DNA from: JAMZMI01 sp039944535
GTDB taxonomy: Bacteria > Bacteroidota > Bacteroidia > Cytophagales > Cyclobacteriaceae
Length of the DNA: 64,000 nucleotides
Assembly (NCBI GenBank): GCA_039944535.1
Contig: JBDUYP010000007.1
Coordinates: 372,001 to 436,000 of the forward strand
Reading direction: 5' to 3'
The translations under genes were made by a program, and so were the position numbers. Shown in pieces: positions 35,456-45,100 of the stretch (position 1 is its first letter; every line of letters starts with the position of its first letter). A model generated the notes under the pieces. The model worked only from the letters and a program-made list of their open reading frames with translations. It was not told the origin of the DNA and searched no databases.

Positions 35456-36525
35456 ATTAGCTTTTCACCTTTTTCAAGCTTTACGTCATTCACAAAGTCT
35501 CTAAAAACTCCTGAGTCGTCTTTCTTACACACTAAGAGTACATCTTCAAAATCTGCAACGAGATAACCTTCCATCTTGTGTAGTACAACCAGTCGATCAT
35601 TTTTGCTGATCACATAATTGTCTTTGCTGTCGTAAAGCATGGCGTCTGCCTCTACCACATTTTGATTATCGTCTTTTTCTTTGATCTCGTGTAGCGCATT
35701 CCATGACCCCAAATCTGACCATCCGAAATCACCCAGCACTACTTTTACATTTGGTGACTTCTCCATGACCGCATAGTCAATTGAAATACTCTTGGAGTGG
35801 GAGTATGCTTTCTTTATGAAACTCTTTTCTTCCGGCTGGAAGAAGTAGTCTTTTCCTTCGCTAAAGGTATCAGCAAGTTCTGGTTGATACTTTTCCATAG
35901 CAGAGATAATAGACTTTACCGACCATACGAAAATGCCCGCATTCCAGACAAAGTCTCCACTTTGAATAAACTTTTCGGCCAAATCAATATCTGGTTTTTC
36001 CGTAAAGGTTTTAACTGCATTAAGCTTGCTTCCTGACTCATCGTCGTATTGGATGTATCCATATCCGGTTTCAGGCCTATTTGGTTTTATACCTATGGTC
36101 ACCAGATTAGAATCATCACATCCATCGATTGCGGTTTTAATTACTTTCAGAAAGGCCGCTTCTTTGAATATGACATGATCCGAAGGAAGCACTACCATCA
36201 CACCATCAGGATCTTTTTCTCGAATCTTATATGCTGCGTAGGCTATACAGGGAGCAGTATTTCGCTTGGCTGGCTCCAGAAGGATATTTTCATTAGGAAT
36301 TTCTGGTAACTGCTCTGCAAGTAAGTCACCATAAATTTCATTCGAGACCACCCATACATTTTCATCTGGCACAAATCCTTTAAATCTGTCATAAGTCATC
36401 TGCAAAAAAGATCGACCGGTTCCTAGCGCATCAATAAATTGTTTTGGTTTATTGTTTCTGCTATAAGGCCAAAATCTGGTGCCGGTTCCACCAGCCATTA
36501 TTACGATGTGAATATTGTTACTCAT
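35452..36525 (-). CDS. manC: Mannose-1-phosphate guanylyltransferase
   Basis: Transfers GMP to mannose 1-phosphate to make GDP-mannose, a precursor of surface polysaccharides. The nucleotide-binding motif MAGGTGTRFWPYSR is at residues 10-23; the mannose-1-phosphate motif FTEKPD is present. At 357 aa it has only the pyrophosphorylase domain, without the phosphomannose isomerase domain found in ManC/AlgA. The start is ATG at 36525 in a 175-bp gap shared with recQ. Confidence 0.9.
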   Translation of the reverse strand: MSNNIHIVIMAGGTGTRFWPYSRNNKPKQFIDALGTGRSFLQMTYDRFKGFVPDENVWVVSNEIYGDLLAEQLPEIPNENILLEPAKRNTAPCIAYAAYKIREKDPDGVMVVLPSDHVIFKEAAFLKVIKTAIDGCDDSNLVTIGIKPNRPETGYGYIQYDDESGSKLNAVKTFTEKPDIDLAEKFIQSGDFVWNAGIFVWSVKSIISAMEKYQPELADTFSEGKDYFFQPEEKSFIKKAYSHSKSISIDYAVMEKSPNVKVVLGDFGWSDLGSWNALHEIKEKDDNQNVVEADAMLYDSKDNYVISKNDRLVVLHKMEGYLVADFEDVLLVCKKDDSGVFRDFVNDVKLEKGEKLI

Positions 36526-36588
36526 GTGGGATAAGCTTTGTATCTTTATTTAATAGTGGTTCCAAATTAGTCCGCAAATATATGAGAA

Positions 36589-36617
36589 TCCTAACTTCTG
36601 CTTTTAGGAGGTTTTTT
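36589..36617 (+). other. Hairpin with T-tract in the recQ leader region
   Basis: TCCTAA (36589-36594) pairs with TTAGGA (36604-36609), then GG and T7. No plus-strand gene lies just upstream. It could be an attenuator of recQ transcription or a chance structure. Confidence 0.3.
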
Positions 36618-36700
36618 TATGGATTACGAGCCATTTAATTTCTCGTTATCTAATTATTAACATCGATTTTTATTAATTTCAGTAATAGACCCAATCAGAA

Positions 36701-38884
36701 TTGATGGATACTACATTAATCAATGAGTTGAAAGAAACGCTCAAAAAAGTTTTTGGTTATGATAGCTTCAGGGGAACCCAGAAAGCTATAATCGAGAATG
36801 TTATGGAGGGCAAAAATACCTTCGTCATTATGCCGACAGGGGCGGGCAAATCACTTTGTTATCAGCTACCAGCGATCATAAAGGAGGGTACAGCTATTGT
36901 CATATCTCCACTCATTGCCTTGATGAAAAATCAGGTGGATCAGATGAATGCTGTCGGCATCAACGCGCGGTTCCTTAATTCTACGTTAAACAAAACGGAG
37001 ATCAACAGGGTAAAAAAGGAAACCTTGTCTGGAGATGTGAAGCTGCTCTATGTTGCGCCAGAGTCACTTACTAAACCTGACAATATAGCATTCTTAAAAG
37101 CATCAAACATTTCATTTACGGCTGTGGATGAGGCACATTGTATCTCTGAGTGGGGGCATGACTTCAGGCCCGAATACCGAAAAATCAAATCTATTATAGC
37201 AGAACTTGGTGATATTCCAATTGTAGCACTGACTGCTACAGCTACACCCAAGGTACAGGCAGACATCCAGAAAAACCTCAATATGGAAGATGCATCTGTC
37301 TTCCAGTCTTCTTTTAATAGAACCAATCTGGTTTATGAGGTAAAACCCAAAAAACAAGCGAAAAAGCAACTCATCCGTATAGTCAAAGAGCATAAAGGTG
37401 AGTCTGGTATTGTGTATTGCCTGAGCCGAAAAAAGGTAGAAGAAATCGCTGGTTTTCTGAAAGTAAATGGAGTGAAAGTGGCACCCTACCATGCCGGGAT
37501 GGAAGCCAAGGAAAGAATGGGCAATCAGGATGCTTTTCTCAATGAGGACGTAGATGTGATTGTGGCTACTATCGCGTTTGGAATGGGTATTGACAAACCC
37601 GATGTGCGGTTTGTGATTCATTATGATGCGCCCAAATCCATTGAAGGTTACTATCAGGAAACCGGAAGAGCTGGTAGAGATGGATTGATGGGTAAGTGTA
37701 TCATGTTTTATAGCTACAATGATATCCTCAAGTTGGAGAAGTTTAGCAAAGACAAGGCGGTAGCCGAGCGGGAAAATGCGAAGATGCTACTGGAAGAGAT
37801 GGCCATGTATGCTGAATCAGCGGTTTGTAGAAGAAAGCAGCTACTGCACTATTTTGGTGAGGTGTACAAAGCAGATAACTGCGAGGCTTGTGATAACTGT
37901 ATGCATGAGCGCCCTGCATTTGAAGGAACTGAAGACATAAAAAAGGTGATAAAGGCGGTCATTGCTACCAACCAAAGGTTTAATCTCAATCACATATCAG
38001 AAGTCCTTCGTGGGATCAAGTCCCCTCATGTGGAGAGTTATTCTCACGACAAGTTGGATGTTTTCTCCACGGGTAGCGATCAAGATGACCACCATTGGAA
38101 GTCGGTCATTCGTCAGACACTCCTCAATGAGTTTTTGATGAAGGACATTGAACATCCCGGAGTTTTTCTGGTTTCCGAAAAGGGACAAAAATTCCTTACT
38201 GATCAATATAAGGTCATGCTGATCAAGGATCATGAATATGAAACCGAAGGAGAAGAGGAAGAAATAGAGAAAGAAGTGGTCAATACCACGGCTTACGATA
38301 AGGTGCTGTTTGACATGATCAAGCAGCTCAGAAAGAAAGTTGCACACCAGAAAGATATTCCGCCTTATGTGATCTTTCAGGATCCTTCGATAGAAGAGAT
38401 GGCCACCATGTATCCAACGACCATAGATGACCTCATTAAGATTGTCGGGGTTGGCGAGAGCAAAGCCAGAAAATTTGGTAAGCCGTTTTTGGAGTTGATT
38501 GAAAAATATGTTGAAGATAATGATATAATCACGGCATCAGACGTGCTTGTAAAATCTGCTGGACTAAAGTCTAAAAACAAGATTTTCATCATACAGCAGA
38601 TAGACAAGCAAATAGATTTGGATGACATAGCGGATGCCAAAAACATGAAGTATGATGACCTCATCACCGAGATAGAGCATATATGCTATGGTGGTACCAA
38701 ACTCAATCTGGACTACTATATTGATCATGTGCTGGATGATGACAGACAGGATGACTTATACGACTATTTTTTGAGTGCAGAAACGGATGATATCAAAGTG
38801 GCCATGGATGAGCTCGGAGAATTTTACTCGGAAGATGAGGTAAGACTCATGCGTATCAAGTTTATGTCGGAGTACGCACATTAA
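36701..38884 (+). CDS. recQ: ATP-dependent DNA helicase RecQ
   Basis: 3'-5' superfamily 2 helicase for repair and restart. Walker A is MPTGAGKS (about 46-54), the DEAH box DEAHCISEWGHDFRPEY (about 143), motif VI QETGRAGRDG. The zinc site (CRRKQLLHYF ... CEACDNC) and RQC domain follow, then an HRDC domain (about 527-605). The C-terminal extra of about 110 aa, after HRDC, has no domain I recognise. 727 aa is the size usual for Bacteroidota RecQ. Confidence 0.95.
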   Translation: MMDTTLINELKETLKKVFGYDSFRGTQKAIIENVMEGKNTFVIMPTGAGKSLCYQLPAIIKEGTAIVISPLIALMKNQVDQMNAVGINARFLNSTLNKTEINRVKKETLSGDVKLLYVAPESLTKPDNIAFLKASNISFTAVDEAHCISEWGHDFRPEYRKIKSIIAELGDIPIVALTATATPKVQADIQKNLNMEDASVFQSSFNRTNLVYEVKPKKQAKKQLIRIVKEHKGESGIVYCLSRKKVEEIAGFLKVNGVKVAPYHAGMEAKERMGNQDAFLNEDVDVIVATIAFGMGIDKPDVRFVIHYDAPKSIEGYYQETGRAGRDGLMGKCIMFYSYNDILKLEKFSKDKAVAERENAKMLLEEMAMYAESAVCRRKQLLHYFGEVYKADNCEACDNCMHERPAFEGTEDIKKVIKAVIATNQRFNLNHISEVLRGIKSPHVESYSHDKLDVFSTGSDQDDHHWKSVIRQTLLNEFLMKDIEHPGVFLVSEKGQKFLTDQYKVMLIKDHEYETEGEEEEIEKEVVNTTAYDKVLFDMIKQLRKKVAHQKDIPPYVIFQDPSIEEMATMYPTTIDDLIKIVGVGESKARKFGKPFLELIEKYVEDNDIITASDVLVKSAGLKSKNKIFIIQQIDKQIDLDDIADAKNMKYDDLITEIEHICYGGTKLNLDYYIDHVLDDDRQDDLYDYFLSAETDDIKVAMDELGEFYSEDEVRLMRIKFMSEYAH

Positions 38885-38914
38885 ACCCCACCTTTCGTGG
38901 TATTATATATTTAG

Positions 38915-38940
38915 ACCGCCTATTTTTGGGCGGTTTTTTT
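38915..38940 (+). terminator. Terminator of recQ
   Basis: ACCGCC pairs with GGCGGT (38929-38934), followed by T7, 30 nt after the stop of recQ. Confidence 0.78.
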
Positions 38941-38960
38941 ATGCTTAAAGAGATTTTCCA

Positions 38961-40247
38961 ATGAGAGTATTGATAATAGGAGCAGGGGGTAGAGAACATG
39001 CCATAGCCTGGAAGGTAAAACAAAGTCCACTGTGCGATGAAGTATTTGTTGCTCCCGGGAATGGCGGCACTCCGGATGTGGCCACTAACCTAGATATCAA
39101 TGTGAGTGATGTGTCAGAAGTGAAATCTGCCATTCACGCCAATCAAATTGATTTGCTGGTAGTTGGCCCGGAAGAGCCTTTGGTAAAAGGTTTGGTAGAT
39201 GCCTTAAAGGCTGACGAAGAACTCAAAGGCTTACTCATTGTTGGCCCTTCAGCCCATGGTGCCAAACTCGAAGGAAGCAAAGAATTCTCTAAGGATTTCA
39301 TGAATAAGTACGGCGTGCCGACGGCACGATCAAAGACTTTTGATGCATCCAATCTGGAGGATGGTTATGCCTTTTTGGAAACTTTAAAGCCACCTTATGT
39401 TTTGAAAGCTGATGGTCTGGCAGCAGGTAAAGGTGTGTTGATCACAGAAAACCTGCAGGAAGCGAAGGATAACCTGGACGACCTGATCACAAACAAGCGA
39501 TTTGGAGAGGCCAGTGCCCGAGTCTTGATAGAAGAGTTTTTGTCCGGTATCGAGCTGTCTGTTTTTGTCCTTACCGATGGGAAGGATTTCGTTGTTTTGC
39601 CAGAAGCCAAGGATTATAAGCGAATAGGCGAGAAAGATTCAGGCCCAAACACAGGAGGCATGGGAGCGGTTTCGCCTGTTATTTTTGCGGATAAATTCTT
39701 CATGGACAAGGTGGTGAAAAAAGTGATAGAACCAACTGTGAGGGGAATCAGAGAAGAAGGAATGGACTACCATGGTTTCATTTTCTTTGGCCTGATGAAC
39801 GATGGTGGCGAACCACAGGTCATTGAGTACAATGTGCGAATGGGTGATCCTGAAACCGAGGTGGTGATGCCTCGCATCAAGTCGGATCTGATGGAATTGC
39901 TCATTGCAACGGCAGAAGGAAATCTGGCGGATAAAAAAATTGAATTTCAACCGTATAGTGCCACCACGGTAGTGATGGTGTCTGAGGGCTACCCGGGGAG
40001 CTATGAAAAGGGGCGTGAAATCACCTTCAAAAATGAGATAAAACTGGCGATTCCATTTCATGCTGGAACCAAATCCGATGGAGATAAACTGCTTACCAAT
40101 GGTGGTAGAGTCATAGCTATGACCGGCCTGGGCAAAAACATGGGTGAGGCACTTACAAGGAGCTACCAGGGCGTATCACTGACCAACTGGTCTGGCAAGA
40201 CCTTCAGAAAAGATATTGGTTTCGACTTGCAGGAGCTGGGCCAATAG
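38961..40247 (+). CDS. purD: Phosphoribosylamine-glycine ligase
   Basis: ATP-grasp enzyme that joins glycine to phosphoribosylamine in purine synthesis. N-terminal GAGGREHAIAWK binds phosphate; ATP-grasp features include LKADGLAAGKG and EFLSGIELSVFVL; Mg binding is in VIEYNVRMGDPETE. 428 aa is typical. Single gene after the recQ terminator. Confidence 0.96.
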   Translation: MRVLIIGAGGREHAIAWKVKQSPLCDEVFVAPGNGGTPDVATNLDINVSDVSEVKSAIHANQIDLLVVGPEEPLVKGLVDALKADEELKGLLIVGPSAHGAKLEGSKEFSKDFMNKYGVPTARSKTFDASNLEDGYAFLETLKPPYVLKADGLAAGKGVLITENLQEAKDNLDDLITNKRFGEASARVLIEEFLSGIELSVFVLTDGKDFVVLPEAKDYKRIGEKDSGPNTGGMGAVSPVIFADKFFMDKVVKKVIEPTVRGIREEGMDYHGFIFFGLMNDGGEPQVIEYNVRMGDPETEVVMPRIKSDLMELLIATAEGNLADKKIEFQPYSATTVVMVSEGYPGSYEKGREITFKNEIKLAIPFHAGTKSDGDKLLTNGGRVIAMTGLGKNMGEALTRSYQGVSLTNWSGKTFRKDIGFDLQELGQ

Positions 40248-40335
40248 CGCAGTGAAAATGCAACAATCACAGACTACTTGAAGGGGTAAGATTCTAACTC
40301 CTGCATTTCGCTTATATCTTTCAGGGCTAGTTGAT

Positions 40336-40343
40336 TATATTTG
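40336..40343 (+). promoter_or_regulatory. Candidate -7 box for ricT
   Basis: TATATTTG matches TAnnTTTG and would start transcription near 40347, 21 nt before the ATG. No good -33 box is seen. Confidence 0.42.
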
Positions 40344-40367
40344 GTAGTTGATCTAAAAATGTAAGCA

Positions 40368-41681
40368 ATGGGATGTTCTTCGTGTGGAGTAACAAGTGAG
40401 GATGGAGAAGTAAAGGGCTGCCAAAATAATGGCGGCTGTAGCTCGGGTGGGTGCAACAAGTTGAATGTGTTTGACTGGCTGTCTCACATGGAAAAACCCA
40501 TAGAGCAGCATTTTGATATTGTGGAAGTTCGCTTCAAGAACGGGCACAAAGAATTTTTCAGAAACAATCAGAATCTTGATTTAGTAACAGGTGATGCTGT
40601 GATGGTGGACGTGCCAAACGGTCATCATCTTGGTCATGTTTCACTGCAAGGGGAGCTGGTTCGCTTGCAGATGCGCAAGAAGAAAGTCAAAAATGACGAT
40701 GAAATCAGGGTAATCTACCGGGTCGCATCTCAGCGCGACCTGGAAAAATACCGCGAAGTAAAAAACCGGGAAATGCCGACCCTGTATCGTACCCGTCAGA
40801 TCATAGAAGATCTGAAGCTGGGTATGAAATTGACAGATGTCGAGTTTCAGGCGGATAACACCAAGGCTACTTTCTATTACTCTGCGGAGGATAGGGTGGA
40901 TTTTCGTGAATTGATCAAAAGACTGGCAGGAGAGTTTAGGATTCGTGTAGAAATGCGCCAGATCAGTTTACGGCAGGAAGCATCTCGTCTGGGGGGAATA
41001 GGCTCTTGCGGTCGTGAGCTGTGCTGCTCTACGTGGCTCAGCGAATTCAAAAGTGTGGGTACCCAGGCCGCTCGCTATCAAAACCTGTCATTGAACCCCA
41101 GCAAACTAAGTGGGCAATGTGGCAGGCTCAAGTGTTGCCTCAACTATGAGCTCGACACTTACATGGATGCGCTCAATGAAATCCCTAAAATAGATAAGCC
41201 TTTGCTCACAGAAAAGGGCTCTGCCAGACTTCAAAAAACCGATATTTTTCGCAAGATTATGTGGTTCGGCTATGACGATGAAAACAGCTGGTACCCCTTG
41301 GATACGGATCGTGTTAATGAGATTTTGGCTCTGAATAAAGAGGGCAAGAAACCTGTGTCGCTGCTACTGGATGAAGAGGAGCAAGAGGTGGATAACGGAA
41401 TTCTCAATAGCGACCTGGAGGCGATGGACAAGAAATTTGCGGGCGGTAATAAGAATAAAAAACGGAAGAAAAAGAAGTTTAACAAAAACCGGAATCGCAA
41501 TACTGGTGACAAACCTCAGGAGCAGGTACCCAAACAGAATTCGCCACAAGGCAAAAATGAAAACCAGGCTCAAAACAAGGGGCAAGGACAGAATAGGCCT
41601 AAAAACAAGAGGAGAAATAAAAACAGAAATAAAAATCAGAACCAAAACCAAGGACCTAAAAACGACAAGCCTGCCTCATGA
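40368..41681 (+). CDS. ricT: PSP1/RicT-like iron-sulfur protein
   Basis: PSP1-domain protein homologous to RicT (YaaT), part of the Ric complex that acts with RNase Y in Firmicutes; role in Bacteroidota not established. The N-terminus is Cys-rich (GCSSCG, CQNNGGCSSGGC), and the core has GSCGRELCC and QCGRLKCCLNYE, Cys pairs that can bind an Fe-S cluster. Residues about 356-437 are a low-complexity K/N/Q/R tail. It overlaps gldH by 4 nt (ATGA), so they are translationally coupled, a linkage seen in this phylum. A longer-than-usual tail is the odd feature. Confidence 0.85.
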   Translation: MGCSSCGVTSEDGEVKGCQNNGGCSSGGCNKLNVFDWLSHMEKPIEQHFDIVEVRFKNGHKEFFRNNQNLDLVTGDAVMVDVPNGHHLGHVSLQGELVRLQMRKKKVKNDDEIRVIYRVASQRDLEKYREVKNREMPTLYRTRQIIEDLKLGMKLTDVEFQADNTKATFYYSAEDRVDFRELIKRLAGEFRIRVEMRQISLRQEASRLGGIGSCGRELCCSTWLSEFKSVGTQAARYQNLSLNPSKLSGQCGRLKCCLNYELDTYMDALNEIPKIDKPLLTEKGSARLQKTDIFRKIMWFGYDDENSWYPLDTDRVNEILALNKEGKKPVSLLLDEEEQEVDNGILNSDLEAMDKKFAGGNKNKKRKKKKFNKNRNRNTGDKPQEQVPKQNSPQGKNENQAQNKGQGQNRPKNKRRNKNRNKNQNQNQGPKNDKPAS

Positions 41682-42148
41682 AATATTTGCTAATTCTTGT
41701 TTTTGGTATTTGCCTGGTTTCATGTGATCAGCGAAGACTATATGAAGAGAACCACAATGTTGATACTGAATTTTGGTACGTGGACTCGCTTATGGTTTTC
41801 AATTTTGAAATAGGCGAAAGCACCATGCCGTATAACATTTATTCAAATTTTACGCATACGTCTGAATACACCTACTATAACCTGTATTATAGGTATTCTC
41901 TAAGAGACTCTACCGATAAAGAAGTGAATGCGGATTTGGTAAACATTCATTTTTTTGACCCAAAAACGGGAGCTCCTCTGGGGAGCGGACTGGGCGATGT
42001 ATTTGATCACCAGCAGCTCATTTTGGAGAACTATAAGTTCGAAAATCCAGGAGCTTACAGCATTTCATTTCAGCAATATATGCGTACCGATAGCCTGCCA
42101 AATATTGCTGCCGTGGGCGCTAGGGTGGAGCTTGCTATGCCGGAGTAA
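41678..42148 (+). CDS. gldH: Gliding motility lipoprotein GldH
   Basis: 156 aa with lipobox LVSC (Cys16) and a beta-rich body with DHQQLILENYKF near the end, as in GldH. GldH is one of the lipoproteins needed for gliding in Flavobacterium; its exact action is not settled. It is translationally coupled to ricT. Its last 14 nt overlap the convergent helicase gene. Confidence 0.78.
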   Translation: MKYLLILVFGICLVSCDQRRLYEENHNVDTEFWYVDSLMVFNFEIGESTMPYNIYSNFTHTSEYTYYNLYYRYSLRDSTDKEVNADLVNIHFFDPKTGAPLGSGLGDVFDHQQLILENYKFENPGAYSISFQQYMRTDSLPNIAAVGARVELAMPE

Positions 42149-45100
42149 TCCTGTGTAGGAATTTATCCAGTTTCTCTTTGGCGAGAGCCTGATCGATCCA
42201 AAACTCACGGCTGTAAAACTGAACATAAGGCCAGTGCTTTTCCGTAAAGTGGTCGTAGCGGTAGCTGTATGTTTCTTTTGATGAAATGGTCTCATAGAAA
42301 AGATCATCATCAGTCAAAATAAGGCCAGAATACCGTCCATTTGATTTCAAAGTCAGGTCGGCAAAAGGCAACTCCTCATATACTTCGGCCTGAGGGATTT
42401 TTGCCGCCAACTTGTGCTTCAAGAACCAGTCACGGCTGTGGTCATGGTTGTTTTTTGGCTGTGGTTTCCATTTGCCCTCACTCACCTGATGTGCATAATC
42501 CAGATAATCACGAAGCAGTTTCGGACCAGGATTTTTGACACTTTCTATCTTTAGTTCAGACGGCATCAGGCTGGTAATCACATATATTTCTTCTCTGGCT
42601 CTGGTCACAGCCACATTCAGGCGATTTTCCCCTCCAGCTACATTAAGGCTACCAAATTTGAGATGTATTTTTCCTGTTTTGTCTTTGGCGTATGCCGTAG
42701 TGAAAATGATAATGTCTTTTTCGTCACCCTGCACGTTTTCTATGTTTTTGACGAAAAAGGATTCCGGAATCCTCAATCCCGATTTCTCCACTTCTTCATC
42801 GAGCAGATCCATTACATAACCCTGCTGACGGGCGTTGAATGTCACCACACCAACTTCCTTGTTTGGCTGCTCGGTCAGCAGACGCGAAACCAACTTTACA
42901 GTTTCTACAGCTTCTTCATGATTGATATTGTTCTCCCAAATGCCGTCTATTTTCATATAATGAATGGCCGATGTGGGTTTTTGCATGACATCAAAGTCGG
43001 GCAGGAGTTTGAGTTTCCCATCATAAAAATGTTGATTTGAAAACTCTATTAGATCCAGTGACTTGCTGCGATAGTGGCCTTCCAGACTGACTTCTGGCAG
43101 ATATTGATTAGCAAGCTGAAGAAGCGAATCCAGCTCCAACTCTGGAGTGTCATCGTCATCATCATCTTCCCACCTTACCCGATACAGGTCGTTTGGTTGC
43201 AGTTGCTTACTGTCTCCGGCTATCACCACCTGCTTGCCACGATACATGCCCGGAATACCACGTTCCGCAAAGCACTGAGAAGCCTCGTCGAAGATGACCA
43301 GATCGAAAATTTCTTCCATTGGGAAAATGGCAGAGGCCGACTCTGGAGATGCCATCCAGCAAGGCAAAATGGCAAATAATTCTTCTCTGAATTGTGAAAT
43401 CACTCGGCGTATCGGCCAGACCTTTCTCTTTTTGGTCACCTGATGATAAAGATCACGATAGGTAATCAGATTATTGAGGCGGTTATACTCCAGATCACTG
43501 TAGGTTTTTTCCCGTGCTTTGAGCAAAAGTATTTCCTCACTGATCTCGCGTTTTTGAGCTATGGATTCTTGCAGTTCCTGAATCAGATGATCGAGTTTCA
43601 AAGAAGACACAGCCCTGAGAATGGGGTATTTTGATTCTATATGGTCTAGCCAGGCAAGCGCCACGCTGTTGGTGAATACTGCAATAACCTGATCGTTTTC
43701 GACATCTTCTTTGGAGATCAACTCAGACACAATTTTATTTTCACCGGTGGTGAAAGTCCCTTTTATACGGTCAAACTCAACGAAAGCATCAAAATCGCGG
43801 CTGAGTTGCTTTTTGTGGTGCTCTATGTCCTCCTTGCCAAGCATAAGTGCTCGGATTTGCTTTTCGTTGAGGTATCTACTCCATAGCTGAGTTTGAACGG
43901 GGACTTTTTCCAAAAACTCAATTAGTCGCTTGATTACACTGACATACGACTCGCGTGTGTGGTTTTTATGAGGTGCAAAATCAGCCAGAGTACGAATACT
44001 GTTCGACAGGTCATTAGACTTGAAAGCCAATTTTTGATAGAAAAACCAGTTTTGGATGTCTATTACCCGAAAGCCTTTCGGAAAATCTATGAGCCACTTT
44101 GTATCTTGAATGCGGGAAAGAATGTGCTCGAAATTTAGGCGATTATCGATTCTGTTGAGCAGTATTTCAAAACCCTCCTTATTGCTTTTAAGATTATTGG
44201 CGACCAAAACACGGGTTACGAAAATTTTGTCTTTAGAAAAAAGTCGCCACTTGAGCCAGCGAAAGAGTCCTTTTCTGGCCATTATGGCACTTTCGAGTGC
44301 CTCCTGAAAGCGACCCAGATCCTTTGAAGGCAGGGACTTTTCTACTCCTGCGCCTTTGAAGCATTGTAAGGTGACTTTTTCAAGGTCAGATAACCATGGC
44401 GGACGTTCGGTTTCGTTAGACTGCATGAGCTGGTAATACTGGAATACCAGCTCATTATCCAGATTTACGGCCAGTTGCTCTATACTCTCTTTGTGAGTCA
44501 GAAAGTGCAGACAGGTTTCATAGTCCACCGGTGAGTTCAGAAACTCACTCGATTCCTCTTTGAGTTGGTTTTGGAAGTTTCGGGTCTCATCTAGAATGTC
44601 CTTTAGAATGGTTAATTCCGAGGCACCAAATGAGCTGTAGTCTGGCCTTAGCGCCCAGAAATTATTATCATCTCCAAAGCGGCCGTGATAATCGAGATAT
44701 TGTTTGATCTGCTGCGTAAATTTCGGCATCCTGTTGTAGTGAAACTGCCGATACTCCTGATTGAGAGGAATGAATTTATCTTCTGGATTGGAGATCAGAT
44801 AAAGCTCTTTAGCGGATTTTCCACATTCAGATTCGTCGTATAGTGCTTTTTTGAAGTCATCAAGCTCTTCTACTACCTGATCTATTTTTCTGCTGGATTG
44901 CTGAAAAGTGCGCTCCAGGTAAATGGCGTCAAGCCCATTGTTTTTTTGCTTGTAGCTATCAACATTGTCAACCTGTCTGGCTACCTGCTCAAAAATGTCT
45001 TTCCTGTCATTCTTAAAATCATGGACCAATCCCACAAAGTCGTGCATGGCTTTCGACTTGAGTCGATTATAAACCACATCAAGGGCGGCTTTTTTTTGGC

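Noticed and set aside
38921..38928. TATTTTTG as a purD promoter
   Set aside because: It lies in the loop of the recQ terminator hairpin, and there is no -33 element at the right distance; it is most likely the loop sequence itself.
42663..43040. Plus-strand frame of 125 codons opposite the helicase
   Set aside because: Entirely within the helicase gene with no recognisable motif; a shadow.
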